A stretch of DNA of 64,000 nt from Opacimonas sp014872805 (lineage in GTDB: Bacteria > Pseudomonadota > Gammaproteobacteria > Enterobacterales > Alteromonadaceae). Under the pieces are notes generated by a model. That model was not told the DNA's origin. It ran no database searches and was given only the letters and a program-made list of their open reading frames with translations. The DNA lies in NCBI GenBank assembly GCA_014872805.1, contig WKFN01000016.1, positions 248,001-312,000 on the forward strand, written 5' to 3'. The position numbers and the translations under genes are program-made. Positions within the stretch are counted from its first letter, which is position 1; every line of letters starts with the position of its first letter. Of the stretch, positions 37,351 to 46,900 are shown in pieces.

Positions 37351-38469
37351 ATGAAACACTCTATCAAAGCCAGTTTGTTAGCATCTGCAGTTGCCCTTGC
37401 TTCTTTTGGCTCAAATGCAGCGGTTGAGCTGTATAACGAAGATGGTATGACGTTTAGCGCTGATGGCCTAGTTAACGTATTTTATACTAATACAAGCGTA
37501 GAAAATGCCGCTGGCGACACCAAAGACCAAAGCCGTGTCAAAATGGGTTTTTTACCAAACATTGTTGGCTTTAATTTCTCTAAACAAGTTGGCGATACCA
37601 AAGTCGAAACGCGTCAGTCTTTTTGGGTATCGATCAATGATTCTGACTTAGTTCGTCGTGGCGAAGATGCGGGAACGGCTTCGTTAATCGATGTGCGTCA
37701 ATTTTACGCAAAAGTGTCTGGTGACTGGGGTTCAGTGTTACTAGGTAAAGATTTCGGTTTATTCAACCGTTCAAATATCCTTGGCGATGAGTTATTACTC
37801 GGTTACGGGCATACCTTATTTGGCTTAGAAGACGGCGGCAACGTATCGTTTGGTAACATTTCTACTGGTTACACCTACCCGTTCCCTAAATCACAGATTA
37901 CCTATACGACCCCAACTAAAAATGGTCTAGCAGCATCAATCGGTATCTTTGATCCAAATAAAGCCGAAGCGGGTTCAGAAGAAGATATGCCACGCATTGA
38001 ATTTGAAGTGAAGTACACGGGTGAAAGTGTATCTGCATGGTTAAACGGTATGACCCAAGAATCTGAAGGCGCAAACGTAGATGCTGACTCGCAAGGTCTT
38101 GGCTACGGTGTGAATTTCAAATCGAATGGTTTCTCTGTTACCGCTTCTGGTTATTCATCTGAAGGTGTTGGTAACACTGTGGGTCTAGATCAAAGTGTCT
38201 CACCAGATACCATGGAACAAGACGGATATTTACTACAAGCAAGCTACACAGCTGGTGCAAACCGCTTTGTTGTCTCTAGCGGTGAAAGCACGTACAAAAA
38301 TACCACTGCCAATACCGAAGGCGATATCTCGAACACCACAGTTGCTATTTTCCACACACTTAGCTCTGGCGTCATCTTAGTCGGTGAATACACTAAATCA
38401 GAAGATGATGTAGTACTAGCAGGTAATGAAAATACTGGTTTTGCAATCGGTGCAGTCGTTACTTTCTAA
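37351..38469 (+). CDS. Gram-negative porin
   Basis: A 372-residue outer-membrane general porin. The signal peptide MKHSIKASLLASAVALASFGSNAA is followed by VELYNEDGMTFSADGLVNVFYT, the usual first strand of OmpC-like porins. A loop-3-like region is seen around residues 150-175 and the chain ends FAIGAVVTF with C-terminal Phe. Ribosome-binding site AGGAAC. It stands alone between the importer operon and the response regulator, with its own terminator. The upstream TCCTACTAAAG site ties it to the alcohol-oxidation genes, so it may admit alcohols or metal chelates; the link is inferred. Confidence 0.9.
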   Translation: MKHSIKASLLASAVALASFGSNAAVELYNEDGMTFSADGLVNVFYTNTSVENAAGDTKDQSRVKMGFLPNIVGFNFSKQVGDTKVETRQSFWVSINDSDLVRRGEDAGTASLIDVRQFYAKVSGDWGSVLLGKDFGLFNRSNILGDELLLGYGHTLFGLEDGGNVSFGNISTGYTYPFPKSQITYTTPTKNGLAASIGIFDPNKAEAGSEEDMPRIEFEVKYTGESVSAWLNGMTQESEGANVDADSQGLGYGVNFKSNGFSVTASGYSSEGVGNTVGLDQSVSPDTMEQDGYLLQASYTAGANRFVVSSGESTYKNTTANTEGDISNTTVAIFHTLSSGVILVGEYTKSEDDVVLAGNENTGFAIGAVVTF

Positions 38470-38497
38470 GTTAACACAAATTCGTTGTGATGTGATT

Positions 38498-38531
38498 GCG
38501 CTTTTTCAGTTCGCTGATTAAGCGCTTTTTT
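38498..38531 (+). terminator. Intrinsic terminator after the porin gene
   Basis: GCGCTT...TCAG, the stable TTCG tetraloop, CTGA...AAGCGC and T6. Two internal T-T mismatches are present in the stem. Confidence 0.85.
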
Positions 38532-38619
38532 ATTAGGCTTTCGTCCAATCAACTTTAAATCGATTCTAATATGGAGTACTATCAAAGCAGAAGGAATGCT
38601 TCATTAAGGTAAAATAATA

Positions 38620-39285
38620 ATGTATAAATTACTTGTGGTTGATGACCACCCGATTTTTCGTCAAGCCATTGCGGGGATCATAGAAAATGAATTTACAGGA
38701 AGCACCATATTCCAGTCAGAAAGCATTCAAGAAGCGCATCAAATTATCCAAGAACAAACCGATTTAGATCTTGTTTTACTGGATCTGAATATGCCCAGCA
38801 CATCGGGATTAAGTGGTCTATTAGAGCTGCGCAACGAATATCCGACTATTCCCGTTGTTATTATTTCAGCAGAAAATGACAAACAACAGATCCTGCAAAC
38901 GATTTCTTACGGTGCGGTGGGTTTTATCTCCAAATCCTCACCTGTTGAGCAAATTACTGAATCTTTGACATCGATTTTTGCTGGTAATGTGTGTTTACCA
39001 TCTGACATTATTCGCACCGCATCAGACAAACCAGCGACCAAGAATAATAAAGAATTTGAAATTTTGCCTGAGAAAATGCAGCTTTTAACACGTAAAGAAT
39101 TAATTGTTTTAAAATACCTCACCCAAGGTGAAGCCAATAAATACATTGCGTATGAAATGAATATTTCAGAAACAACAGTCAAGTCGCACGTTTCGTCGAT
39201 ACTCAAGAAATTAGGCGCAACCAATCGAGTCAAAGTTGTTGTCGGTGCGGCGAACATTGACTTTGATCAGTATTTGAAACGTTAG
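38620..39285 (+). CDS. LuxR/NarL-type response regulator
   Basis: A 221-residue two-component regulator. The receiver domain has VVDDHP (acidic pocket), phospho-acceptor D55 in LVLLDLNMPS and Lys in FISKSS. The C-terminal LuxR helix-turn-helix reads LTRKELIVLKYLTQGEANKYIAYEMNISETTVKSHVSSILKKLGA. In composition and in its position near PQQ-alcohol genes it resembles AgmR/ErbR/PedR-type regulators of quinoprotein ethanol oxidation; this is resemblance only. Its stop codon overlaps that of the convergent hybrid kinase. It is the best local candidate to bind the TCCTACTAAAG sites. Confidence 0.88.
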   Translation: MYKLLVVDDHPIFRQAIAGIIENEFTGSTIFQSESIQEAHQIIQEQTDLDLVLLDLNMPSTSGLSGLLELRNEYPTIPVVIISAENDKQQILQTISYGAVGFISKSSPVEQITESLTSIFAGNVCLPSDIIRTASDKPATKNNKEFEILPEKMQLLTRKELIVLKYLTQGEANKYIAYEMNISETTVKSHVSSILKKLGATNRVKVVVGAANIDFDQYLKR

Positions 39286-41771
39286 TTTAGTTTGAGTTGG
39301 TATTGCAAAGACATCTTAAGTTTTAGGGGTTTAACCGGTTTATTCAACAAGGTTATATGCTGCTGCTTTGTCAAAGTCTGCAATTCAGGGCTATAATTAG
39401 CGGTGATCATAATAGTTGGTACACGCTCCCCTCTCTCTCGATTAATCACTCTACTCACATCAAACCCATTTTCATCGTTTAGGTGATAATCTACAATTAA
39501 CAAGTCACACCTATCGTTACGCACATCGCATTTGGCGGATAACTCTGTTAACGATTCGGCGGTCATAACGGTAAACCCCCAATTCGATAACAAGCTCTGC
39601 ATACCTAAACAAATCGCTTGATCGTTATCAACCACCCAGATTGTGATGTTATTGTGCGATGCGTCAGAGTGAAAATCCATTACCGGTTGTGGTTTTTGTG
39701 CCAGTGATGTTTGCGGATGGGCAATTGGAATTTTAACTGAAAAACACGAACCACGACCGAGCGTTGAACGCACATTAATTTCGTGGTCGAGTACCTTTGC
39801 CATTTTATCCACAATCGCCAGTCCTAAACCAAGACTTTGATGCGCTCTGGGAGAGGCTTTTAAGCGCTTAAATTCTTTGAAGATAATCCCCAAGTCGTCT
39901 TTGGCAATGCCATCTCCATTGTCCCAGACTTCGATATTGATAAAATCTCCCTGACGACGACAACCCAATAAGACTTTTCCGTTCGGTGAATGTCGCAATG
40001 CATTGCTCAAATAATTACGTAATATTCGGGCTAATAAGACACTATCAGAGTTCACATAAACATTACATGGAACGGATGTGAACGATACATTGTGTTTGAC
40101 TGAAATTCGTTTGTAATCCGAGCTAATGTTAGACAGTAATTTATCAACTGGGAAAATGGTCTTGTCTGCTTTCACCACCCCCGCATCGAGTTTCGAAATA
40201 TCCACTAAGGACACAATTAAGTTCTCCAAATCAAATAATGAATTTTGCATGGAGTTCAGTAACTCAAGGTTATTGGGATGCGAGTCGGTTTGCCCGATTA
40301 AAGCATTGACGAAAAGTTGTGCCGCATTGAGTGGTTGCAATAAATCGTGACTGACCGCAGCTAAAAACTTTGACTTGGATTCATTCGCTTCACGCAACTC
40401 ATAAGTGCGCTGTTCGACTCGGTCTTCTAACTCGTCATACGCAATTTGTAGAGCTTGGGCTGTATTTATACGCTCAGTGATATCGGTAATCAAAACAAAG
40501 AAGCCATCCACTTTCTTACTTGCATTACAATTCGGCACATACGATTTGAGTAAATAAATTTCATTGCCGTATTCGTCGGTTTCACGACTTTCAAAACTCA
40601 CCGTTTCACCGTCTAATGCACGATTAATGAAAGGTTCTAATAAACCATAATTGGGCAACTTTACCGTTTCATTGAGTTGTGTATTAACTAAAATACGCGA
40701 CTCTTTACCATACCAGGATTGATATTTTTTATTCACAAAACGGAAAGTTCGATCTTTATCGATGTAGGCAATCATCGCCGGAATATTATCGGTAATGGTA
40801 CGCAACCATTTTTCGTTTTCTTTTAACGTTTCGGCGTATAAATAGCTTTCAGTGATATCTGAATAGGTTAAGATGGATTTTGCATTTTCTAATTTTACAC
40901 GCTTAATATGAAAGACCGACTCATTTTCCAAGATTTGTACCGTTTCGTTTTGTTCGGTTTCCACCAAAAGTTCCACATTGGATTTAAGATTAAGGGTATG
41001 AATGTTTTTGGCGCGAATTAATGTGTGTTTGGTTAAGCCACTGTAGCGCAAAAACGCATCGTTCCACACTTCAGGCCGACCGTGCTCATTCAGTAATAAC
41101 ACCCCTTGTACAAGATTATTTAATAGATTTTGCAACAACTCATTTTTGGCTTGAATCGCTTTTTCATAACGTTGTGTTTCGGCATGTTTCAGCGCGGTAA
41201 TGTCAGTAAATAACAAAACAATACCACCATCCTTGGTCGGCCTCTCAGTCAATTGGAACCAGCGCTGATTGGACATGTAATACACAGTAGTATTGTTTTT
41301 ACCTGGGATGACATTAAGGATCATGCCTTGCTTTTTGGCGTTAGATTTGAGTTGATAGTAGTTATCCCCTACTTTTGGCCTTATTGGTGTTTCATACCAA
41401 TAAGATTCGAACATGGAATTTTGAAAATTAATATTGCCATTACCATCAAGCAAGACAAACGCCTCATTAATGCTTTCAATCGCGTCGTGAAAACGCTGTT
41501 TGAGCAGGTTCGCTTCATCATTTGCGACACTTAGCCTTTGGTTGGCAAGATGGAGTTGTTCTAGGGCTGAGTTGAGCTCTTTGGTTTTTAAATTAACATG
41601 TAAAGCAAGTTGCACTGAGTGTTCAAATACCGAATAGGCTGCATTGAGATTTCCTCCACCCTCTTCGACGCGATACATCAGTGCTTTATTGATGGTTTGC
41701 AATTTGTGATTTTCAGCTTGGAGGGCGGCGATTTGTTCACGCAACTCGGCATTACTGTCCATATCAGCCAT
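39282..41771 (-). CDS. NahK/ErcS'-type hybrid sensor histidine kinase
   Basis: An 829-residue cytoplasmic hybrid kinase without evident membrane segments. An N-terminal coiled coil (to about residue 90) is followed by three PAS domains, HisKA with phospho-acceptor His475 in AAVSHDLLQPLNAAQ, HATPase (VWDNGDGIAKDD, G boxes near 650) and a C-terminal receiver with Asp761 in LLIVDYHLND. The Q-P-L-N H-box and whole architecture match the NahK/ErcS' family, which in Pseudomonas governs NO/biofilm signalling and ethanol oxidation. The start at 41771 (MADMDSN) has GAGG upstream and overlaps the nosP stop by 8 bp. Confidence 0.88.
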   Translation of the reverse strand: MADMDSNAELREQIAALQAENHKLQTINKALMYRVEEGGGNLNAAYSVFEHSVQLALHVNLKTKELNSALEQLHLANQRLSVANDEANLLKQRFHDAIESINEAFVLLDGNGNINFQNSMFESYWYETPIRPKVGDNYYQLKSNAKKQGMILNVIPGKNNTTVYYMSNQRWFQLTERPTKDGGIVLLFTDITALKHAETQRYEKAIQAKNELLQNLLNNLVQGVLLLNEHGRPEVWNDAFLRYSGLTKHTLIRAKNIHTLNLKSNVELLVETEQNETVQILENESVFHIKRVKLENAKSILTYSDITESYLYAETLKENEKWLRTITDNIPAMIAYIDKDRTFRFVNKKYQSWYGKESRILVNTQLNETVKLPNYGLLEPFINRALDGETVSFESRETDEYGNEIYLLKSYVPNCNASKKVDGFFVLITDITERINTAQALQIAYDELEDRVEQRTYELREANESKSKFLAAVSHDLLQPLNAAQLFVNALIGQTDSHPNNLELLNSMQNSLFDLENLIVSLVDISKLDAGVVKADKTIFPVDKLLSNISSDYKRISVKHNVSFTSVPCNVYVNSDSVLLARILRNYLSNALRHSPNGKVLLGCRRQGDFINIEVWDNGDGIAKDDLGIIFKEFKRLKASPRAHQSLGLGLAIVDKMAKVLDHEINVRSTLGRGSCFSVKIPIAHPQTSLAQKPQPVMDFHSDASHNNITIWVVDNDQAICLGMQSLLSNWGFTVMTAESLTELSAKCDVRNDRCDLLIVDYHLNDENGFDVSRVINRERGERVPTIMITANYSPELQTLTKQQHITLLNKPVKPLKLKMSLQYQLKLN

Positions 41772-42912
41772 GGGTTTCCTCACTCAGGTAAACACCTGTA
41801 AATGTCTGGTTTAGGTGAATGCCTTTGATGTGTTCGCCATAAGCATTAAAGCCCACAATATTGTATTGCTGATGCAGCTCCTGCGTCTCATTACACAAGC
41901 CTTTGTGTTCAACTTCGACACGGCGTAAAAAACAATCCATACCAAGTACCATGGCAGGCTTACCCAATTCTGACTGTAACTCTGACAGCTTATCGTGCAG
42001 GCCATCATTAATTGACCGCAATGACACTTTGTTTAATACGATGCCGATATCGACCGCACAATAAAACGACAGGCTGTGAAACGCATCAGTTGCCCGTTGA
42101 ATTGAACGAATGAAGTATTCATTGCCCACTTTAACCGCTAATGGATATAACGCAAAATCATCTGGTTCAAGCGTTTCAACGGTTTTACCAACCAAATCGG
42201 CATAAACTTGAGCAGCTGGCTCTGCATTGATCTCAAATACCTGACGTGTAGCAGGGTCGGCATCAGTTACGACTAATTTACCCAGTGACTCTTCAATGTG
42301 ATTGACGGTAAATACACTGAATTTTAATATTGAATGGATATTTAGAATGACGGCAGCGGAGTCATGGAATTTACCATCGTATAACACGTAGGTATTGTTG
42401 AGCATTTGGTCATCGCCTGCAGAGCCACCAAAGTGAGGAATACCAGACATCGCTGAATCGATGTTTAATAAAAACTCTTCTTCTTTTGACGACAACCCAT
42501 CCACAAGAGACAACACAAAATTATTTGGTACAAAATCATCATCTTGATCAGCCAGAAGCCGAGCATTCAAATCATTCATGAGCTCTTTTGCAGAAATAAC
42601 ATCGAACTCTTTTAAATTTGTGACCAACGCGCTAGAAAAAATAAAATACTCAGAAGAAAAACTGACCGCTACTATGGTTTCACGCTTGTATCCGTCTTTG
42701 GCGAATTCTCCCGCAGTCGTACAACCAAAACATGGAGTATCAGGAAATTGTTGTTGTAACTTTGCTGCGAGTTGGGATAAGTCATACTGAGAAGAACAGA
42801 ATATTAAAATAAAAGCAGAATGAAAATCGCTCACGTTAAGTTGCCCTGAGAGTTCGGCGCACGCCACAGTCGCATCAAGTGAAGAAGAAGTGGCGGTTAG
42901 AGTATGTATCAT
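41764..42912 (-). CDS. FIST-domain sensor, NosP-like (heme/NO sensing)
   Basis: A 382-residue protein with FIST N (about 30-225; CFGCTTAGEFA near residue 65) and FIST C (about 230-365). FIST proteins sense small ligands. The NosP group binds heme and NO and inhibits the kinase encoded next to it. Here the stop overlaps the start of the NahK-type kinase, the arrangement of known NosP/NahK pairs, so the assignment rests on domain plus linkage. Residues binding heme cannot be assigned with certainty. A hairpin carrying a near-copy of the regulon motif lies 80-97 bp upstream of the start. Confidence 0.82.
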   Translation of the reverse strand: MIHTLTATSSSLDATVACAELSGQLNVSDFHSAFILIFCSSQYDLSQLAAKLQQQFPDTPCFGCTTAGEFAKDGYKRETIVAVSFSSEYFIFSSALVTNLKEFDVISAKELMNDLNARLLADQDDDFVPNNFVLSLVDGLSSKEEEFLLNIDSAMSGIPHFGGSAGDDQMLNNTYVLYDGKFHDSAAVILNIHSILKFSVFTVNHIEESLGKLVVTDADPATRQVFEINAEPAAQVYADLVGKTVETLEPDDFALYPLAVKVGNEYFIRSIQRATDAFHSLSFYCAVDIGIVLNKVSLRSINDGLHDKLSELQSELGKPAMVLGMDCFLRRVEVEHKGLCNETQELHQQYNIVGFNAYGEHIKGIHLNQTFTGVYLSEETHG

Positions 42913-42991
42913 TGTAATTGCCTTGAACGAAAAACGACTATTGTTCCCGAATAGCCATTTTACATTTTATTTACATCACCTATTGGATGCA

Positions 42992-43009
42992 ATCCTTCTA
43001 AAGAAGGAT
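42992..43009. promoter_or_regulatory. Dyad upstream of nosP containing a near-match to the regulon motif
   Basis: A perfect 7-bp inverted repeat ATCCTTC/GAAGGAT around TAAA. It contains TCCTTCTAAAG, one mismatch from TCCTACTAAAG. No T-run follows, so a terminator for the NosR-like gene is less likely than an operator for nosP, but both are possible. Confidence 0.5.
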
Positions 43010-43050
43010 AAAGCAATACCTTAGTCTTACACTTAGTGTTATTGCAGCGA

Positions 43051-45141
43051 TTAACTGACCTCGACAGCAATGGGATTCCCTTGTTTTACCACTCGTTTGT
43101 TTTTACCTTTGTATTTATCAATGACACATATTGAAGGGTTTTCAATGGTTACAACGCATTCTAAGCACTGAATACATTCTCGATAATTAATACTGCCGTC
43201 TTTTTCAATCGCATCAATATCGCACTTTTTAGTTTTACATAGCTGACACGGACTGCCGCACTCTTCTCGTCTGCGGATCAATTTAAACAGTGGAAATGCC
43301 CCGAGTACTGCTAAACCTGCACCAAGAGGACACAGATATCGACAATAAACTTTATGGATTTTCATACTGAGCAATAGCAATAACACAGCATAGACGACAA
43401 AAGGCCATGAACGAACAAAGTACAAGGTAATGCTGGTTTTAAAGGGTTCAAGCTCGGCTAGCTTTTCGGCGATTGACATCGAGTAAAACGCGCTGCCGAC
43501 AATACCGACTAATAAGACATATTTTAAATACTGTAATCTCTGATGCGTACTTGGAGTAATTTTGATTTGTTTAACGTGTAACTTCTTGGCCAGCATACCT
43601 GCAAACTCTTGTAATGCGCCAAACGGACACAACCAACCGCAATACAGACCTCGACCAAATAAAAACAAACTTACAAATACAAAACACCACAAGATAAAAA
43701 TCACCGGATCAAGTAAGAATATCTCAATCACAAACCCATCATATAACGCAAGCAGTAATGTATAAATGTTCACAACGCTGAGTTGACCTTGCGCGTAAAA
43801 ACCAATAAAGAATAACACAAAGACCAATGCAGCCCCTCTACTCCAATGTATCAATCTTTCATGAGCCGCAAGTCGCTGCTGATAAATGAACATTAAGGTG
43901 ATAAAGAGCAAATAACTAACCGTAATGGCAATAACCGATGTCTTGCCTTCCCAAATGGTCATCCACAAGGGTTTAGGTGTTTGCACTAGGGCATCTGGAT
44001 TGTCCATAAACAACGAGTCAGGTAACACCACCTCATTAATAAAATCATGCTGGGCAATGACCATAAAAGATGGATTGTAATCCAAACTAAACTCCAGTTG
44101 CATTGGCATCGATACTTCGAAACCCGTTTGTGATTTGAGCCGTAAAACCAATAGGTCCTTATAATCAGGCAGGTCAATCGCAAACTCAGGCTCGTAATAA
44201 TGATAAAAATCTATATCTCGAATGGACACAGGAAATTCATTTTGCACGAGATTAAGGCGTTTGGGTACGGTTTGCGGTCTAAAATCATCGGATAAAACAG
44301 AATAATCCCCGCGACTGAGCACAAAAATGCCTTGCTCACCTGGCTTCAAATTTTCGACTAATCGCGCGTACTCTTGATCACCCAAAATAGCCTTGCCGAT
44401 TGGCTCAACGGTCAAAAACGCCGTGTACAATTCGATAAATTGATTACCCTCACCTTCATTAGCAATATCATCAATTGCCCGTTTTATCTCGCTAGGCAAA
44501 TCCTGCGTATCTTCATAATTGACATACCATGCTTGAATGAAACCACCGGCAACGAGTTCATCCCAGCTAGAAGGCACAATGGCTTTCGGATCAACGATTT
44601 TATTTGAAGGCGCGACAAACCCGTCTAACTTAGCTCGAGCGACTTTGAGTGCGGCGGAAATAATGGTATCGTTGATGACCAAAACGGACACAGTAGCTTT
44701 ACTGACACCATCAAAATACGTTGCATCGCCTGTGCGATCATCCGCCCCAATAATAAATCGTTCACGAATTGAATGCCCAACATACTGTGCAGTAAAGTCA
44801 TGCATGGGTTGAGGTCCCAATCCATGGATAAAGATTGGCTCATTGTGCTTGATGACTTTAAGCCCGGTAAGCTTACCTTGAGTATCTAATCCAATTAGGA
44901 CATTAATGGGTTCCCCAGCGAAGCCCATAAATGAGGCAAAATCTTTTGATTCGAATACATAACCGAGCAGCTGACTTAATTGAAACACAGGAATAACCGG
45001 TATATCAGTATCGGGTGGCGCCACACGCGTGGCCGTTGGAAACAGGTCTGCTATGTCCGGAGGGACATCCGTAGCATTCTCTCCTCTTACCGGAAAGATA
45101 AACCACATTAGTAATGCAATAAGAATGAAAATATTACGCAT
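43051..45141 (-). CDS. NosR/NirI-like membrane flavo-iron-sulfur protein
   Basis: About 696 residues. It has a signal/membrane segment (RNIFILIALLMWFIF), an FMN-binding periplasmic domain (about 75-185, with the S/T-containing DGVSKATVSVLVI that receives covalent FMN), several membrane helices (about 410-600) with polyferredoxin Cys clusters (YCGWLCPFGAL, YCRYLCPLGAG), and a C-terminal ferredoxin-like domain (CGSPCQLCKTKKCD, YRECIQCLECV). NosR/NirI proteins supply electrons in denitrification, but no nos genes are present here. The protein may pass electrons between the alcohol-oxidation periplasm and the membrane, or regulate the locus. Start chosen at AAGGTGG-ATG. Confidence 0.85.
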   Translation of the reverse strand: MRNIFILIALLMWFIFPVRGENATDVPPDIADLFPTATRVAPPDTDIPVIPVFQLSQLLGYVFESKDFASFMGFAGEPINVLIGLDTQGKLTGLKVIKHNEPIFIHGLGPQPMHDFTAQYVGHSIRERFIIGADDRTGDATYFDGVSKATVSVLVINDTIISAALKVARAKLDGFVAPSNKIVDPKAIVPSSWDELVAGGFIQAWYVNYEDTQDLPSEIKRAIDDIANEGEGNQFIELYTAFLTVEPIGKAILGDQEYARLVENLKPGEQGIFVLSRGDYSVLSDDFRPQTVPKRLNLVQNEFPVSIRDIDFYHYYEPEFAIDLPDYKDLLVLRLKSQTGFEVSMPMQLEFSLDYNPSFMVIAQHDFINEVVLPDSLFMDNPDALVQTPKPLWMTIWEGKTSVIAITVSYLLFITLMFIYQQRLAAHERLIHWSRGAALVFVLFFIGFYAQGQLSVVNIYTLLLALYDGFVIEIFLLDPVIFILWCFVFVSLFLFGRGLYCGWLCPFGALQEFAGMLAKKLHVKQIKITPSTHQRLQYLKYVLLVGIVGSAFYSMSIAEKLAELEPFKTSITLYFVRSWPFVVYAVLLLLLSMKIHKVYCRYLCPLGAGLAVLGAFPLFKLIRRREECGSPCQLCKTKKCDIDAIEKDGSINYRECIQCLECVVTIENPSICVIDKYKGKNKRVVKQGNPIAVEVS

Positions 45142-45160
45142 ATACCACCTTGTAGAAAAC

Positions 45161-45188
45161 AAAAAGGCTCAGCAGACTGAGCCTTTTT
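45161..45188. terminator. Bidirectional terminator between exaC and the NosR-like gene
   Basis: AAAAAGGCTCAG, CAGA loop, CTGAGCCTTTTT, symmetrical. It lies just upstream of the NosR-like start, so that gene needs either read-through or an internal promoter. Confidence 0.92.
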
Positions 45189-45206
45189 ATTAGTGTAAGC
45201 GATTGC

Positions 45207-46727
45207 TTAGAAGAAACCTAATGGATTGATGTCATAGCTGACCAAAAGGTTCTTAGTTTGCTGATAGTGATCAAGCATCATTTTGTGCGTCTCACGACCA
45301 ATACCAGATTTCTTATAACCACCAAACGCAGCATGTGCTGGATATAGGTGATAACAGTTGGTCCATACACGACCCGCTTGGATCTTACGACCTACACGAT
45401 ACGCACGGTTTGAGTCGCGTGTCCACAGACCCGCACCTAAACCAAACTCGGTATCATTCGCAATGGCCAAAGCTTCCTCTTCCGTTTTGAAGGTGGTCAC
45501 AGCGATAACAGGGCCAAAAATCTCTTCTTGGAACACACGCATGCTGTTGTCGCCTTTAAGGATAGTCGGCTGAACATAGTAACCAGAGTCCAACTCATCA
45601 TTGATAAGTTCTTTTTCGCCACCAGTAACAACATGCGCACCTTCTTGCTTACCGATATCGATATAAGATAGGATTTTGTCATACTGTTGACCAGATGCTT
45701 GAGCACCGACCATAGTATCTGTGTCTAATGGATTACCACGCTTGATCGCTTTCGTTTTCGCCAGGACACGTTCCATGAATGCATCATAGATATCTTCTTG
45801 AATGAGAGCACGAGACGGACAAGTACAGACTTCACCTTGGTTAAAGTAACCGAGTACAAAACCTTCCGCACACTTGTCGATGAACTCATCTTCCTGATTC
45901 ATGATATCAGAGAAGTAGATATTTGGTGACTTGCCACCTAGTTCAACTGTAGAAGGAATTAGGTTTTCAGCTGCACACTTAAGAATGTGTTCGCCCACTG
46001 GAGTAGAACCGGTAAAGGCAATCTTAGCGATACGAGTTGAAGTCGCAAGCGCTTCCCCTGCCTCCTTACCAAAACCATTTACCACGTTTAGTACACCTGC
46101 TGGTAATAGATCTTCAATTAATTCGATCATCAATAAGATTGACGCAGGCGTTTGCTCAGCTGGCTTAAGCACGATACAGTTACCAGCTGCAAGCGCTGGC
46201 GCGAGTTTCCAAGCGGCCATTAATAATGGGAAGTTCCATGGAATAACTTGACCAACCACACCATAAGGTTCATGGAAGTGATATGCGATAGTGTTTTCGT
46301 CGATTTCAGAAAGCGTGCCTTCTTGCGCACGGATACAACCAGCGTAATAACGGAAATGGTCCACACATAATGGCACGTCAGCATTAAGTGTTTCACGAAC
46401 GGCTTTACCGTTATCCCACGTTTCAGCAACCGCTAGCATCTCTAGGTTTTGTTCCATGCGATCGGCGATTTGCAATAAAATGTTAGAACGCGCTGCAACT
46501 GACGTTGCTGCCCAAGCGTCTTTTGCTGCGTGAGCGGCGTCAATCGCTAACTCAATATCTTCAGCTGTAGAGCGAGGGATCTGGCAAATATCACCACCAT
46601 TCACTGGTGATGTATTTGTGAAGTATTCACCTTTAACTGGTGCTACCCACTTGCCGCCGATAAAGTTGTCATATTTGTTTTTAAAGGATACGACTGAGCC
46701 TTCACTTCCAGGATTTGCGTAAATCAT
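45207..46727 (-). CDS. exaC: NAD-dependent aldehyde dehydrogenase (ExaC/AcoD type)
   Basis: A 506-residue cytoplasmic aldehyde dehydrogenase that oxidises acetaldehyde or similar products of alcohol oxidation to acids. It shows the nucleotide loop FTGSTPVGE near residue 235, general base Glu in VELGGKSPN, and catalytic Cys in NQGEVCTCPSRAL near 300. The N- and C-termini match the ExaC/AcoD group. It lies downstream of the quinoprotein dehydrogenase on the same strand with a terminator between, and has its own candidate operator (46823-46833). The neighbouring dehydrogenase, which makes aldehydes, supports its role. Confidence 0.93.
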   Translation of the reverse strand: MIYANPGSEGSVVSFKNKYDNFIGGKWVAPVKGEYFTNTSPVNGGDICQIPRSTAEDIELAIDAAHAAKDAWAATSVAARSNILLQIADRMEQNLEMLAVAETWDNGKAVRETLNADVPLCVDHFRYYAGCIRAQEGTLSEIDENTIAYHFHEPYGVVGQVIPWNFPLLMAAWKLAPALAAGNCIVLKPAEQTPASILLMIELIEDLLPAGVLNVVNGFGKEAGEALATSTRIAKIAFTGSTPVGEHILKCAAENLIPSTVELGGKSPNIYFSDIMNQEDEFIDKCAEGFVLGYFNQGEVCTCPSRALIQEDIYDAFMERVLAKTKAIKRGNPLDTDTMVGAQASGQQYDKILSYIDIGKQEGAHVVTGGEKELINDELDSGYYVQPTILKGDNSMRVFQEEIFGPVIAVTTFKTEEEALAIANDTEFGLGAGLWTRDSNRAYRVGRKIQAGRVWTNCYHLYPAHAAFGGYKKSGIGRETHKMMLDHYQQTKNLLVSYDINPLGFF

Positions 46728-46822
46728 AGTTGTCCTCGATTGAGAGTTGTTTATTAGACATAACTAATATTGCGCTTCTTCTGCCATGGTTGCCATGCAT
46801 CAATGGGGCGAAAATTATACTA

Positions 46823-46833
46823 CTTTAGATGGA
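46823..46833 (-). promoter_or_regulatory. Weak copy of the regulon motif upstream of exaC
   Basis: The plus strand reads CTTTAGATGGA, two mismatches from CTTTAGTAGGA, and it is in the correct orientation for the minus-strand exaC, about 100 bp from its start. An AT-rich tract follows, as in the other sites. Confidence 0.35.
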
Positions 46834-46857
46834 GAAAATTTATTCCACAACACCAAC

Positions 46858-46884
46858 AAAAAAGCCCTCTAGAGAGGGCTTTTA
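46858..46884. terminator. Terminator downstream of the PQQ alcohol dehydrogenase
   Basis: AGCCCTC-TAGA-GAGGGCT with A/T tracts on both sides; closes the minus-strand dehydrogenase transcript. Confidence 0.9.
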
Positions 46885-46900
46885 TTACAACACAACTAAA

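Noticed and set aside
43051..45141. Denitrification nos cluster
   Set aside because: Only the NosR-like gene is present. No nosZDFY or nitric-oxide reductase genes are seen, so a complete pathway cannot be claimed.
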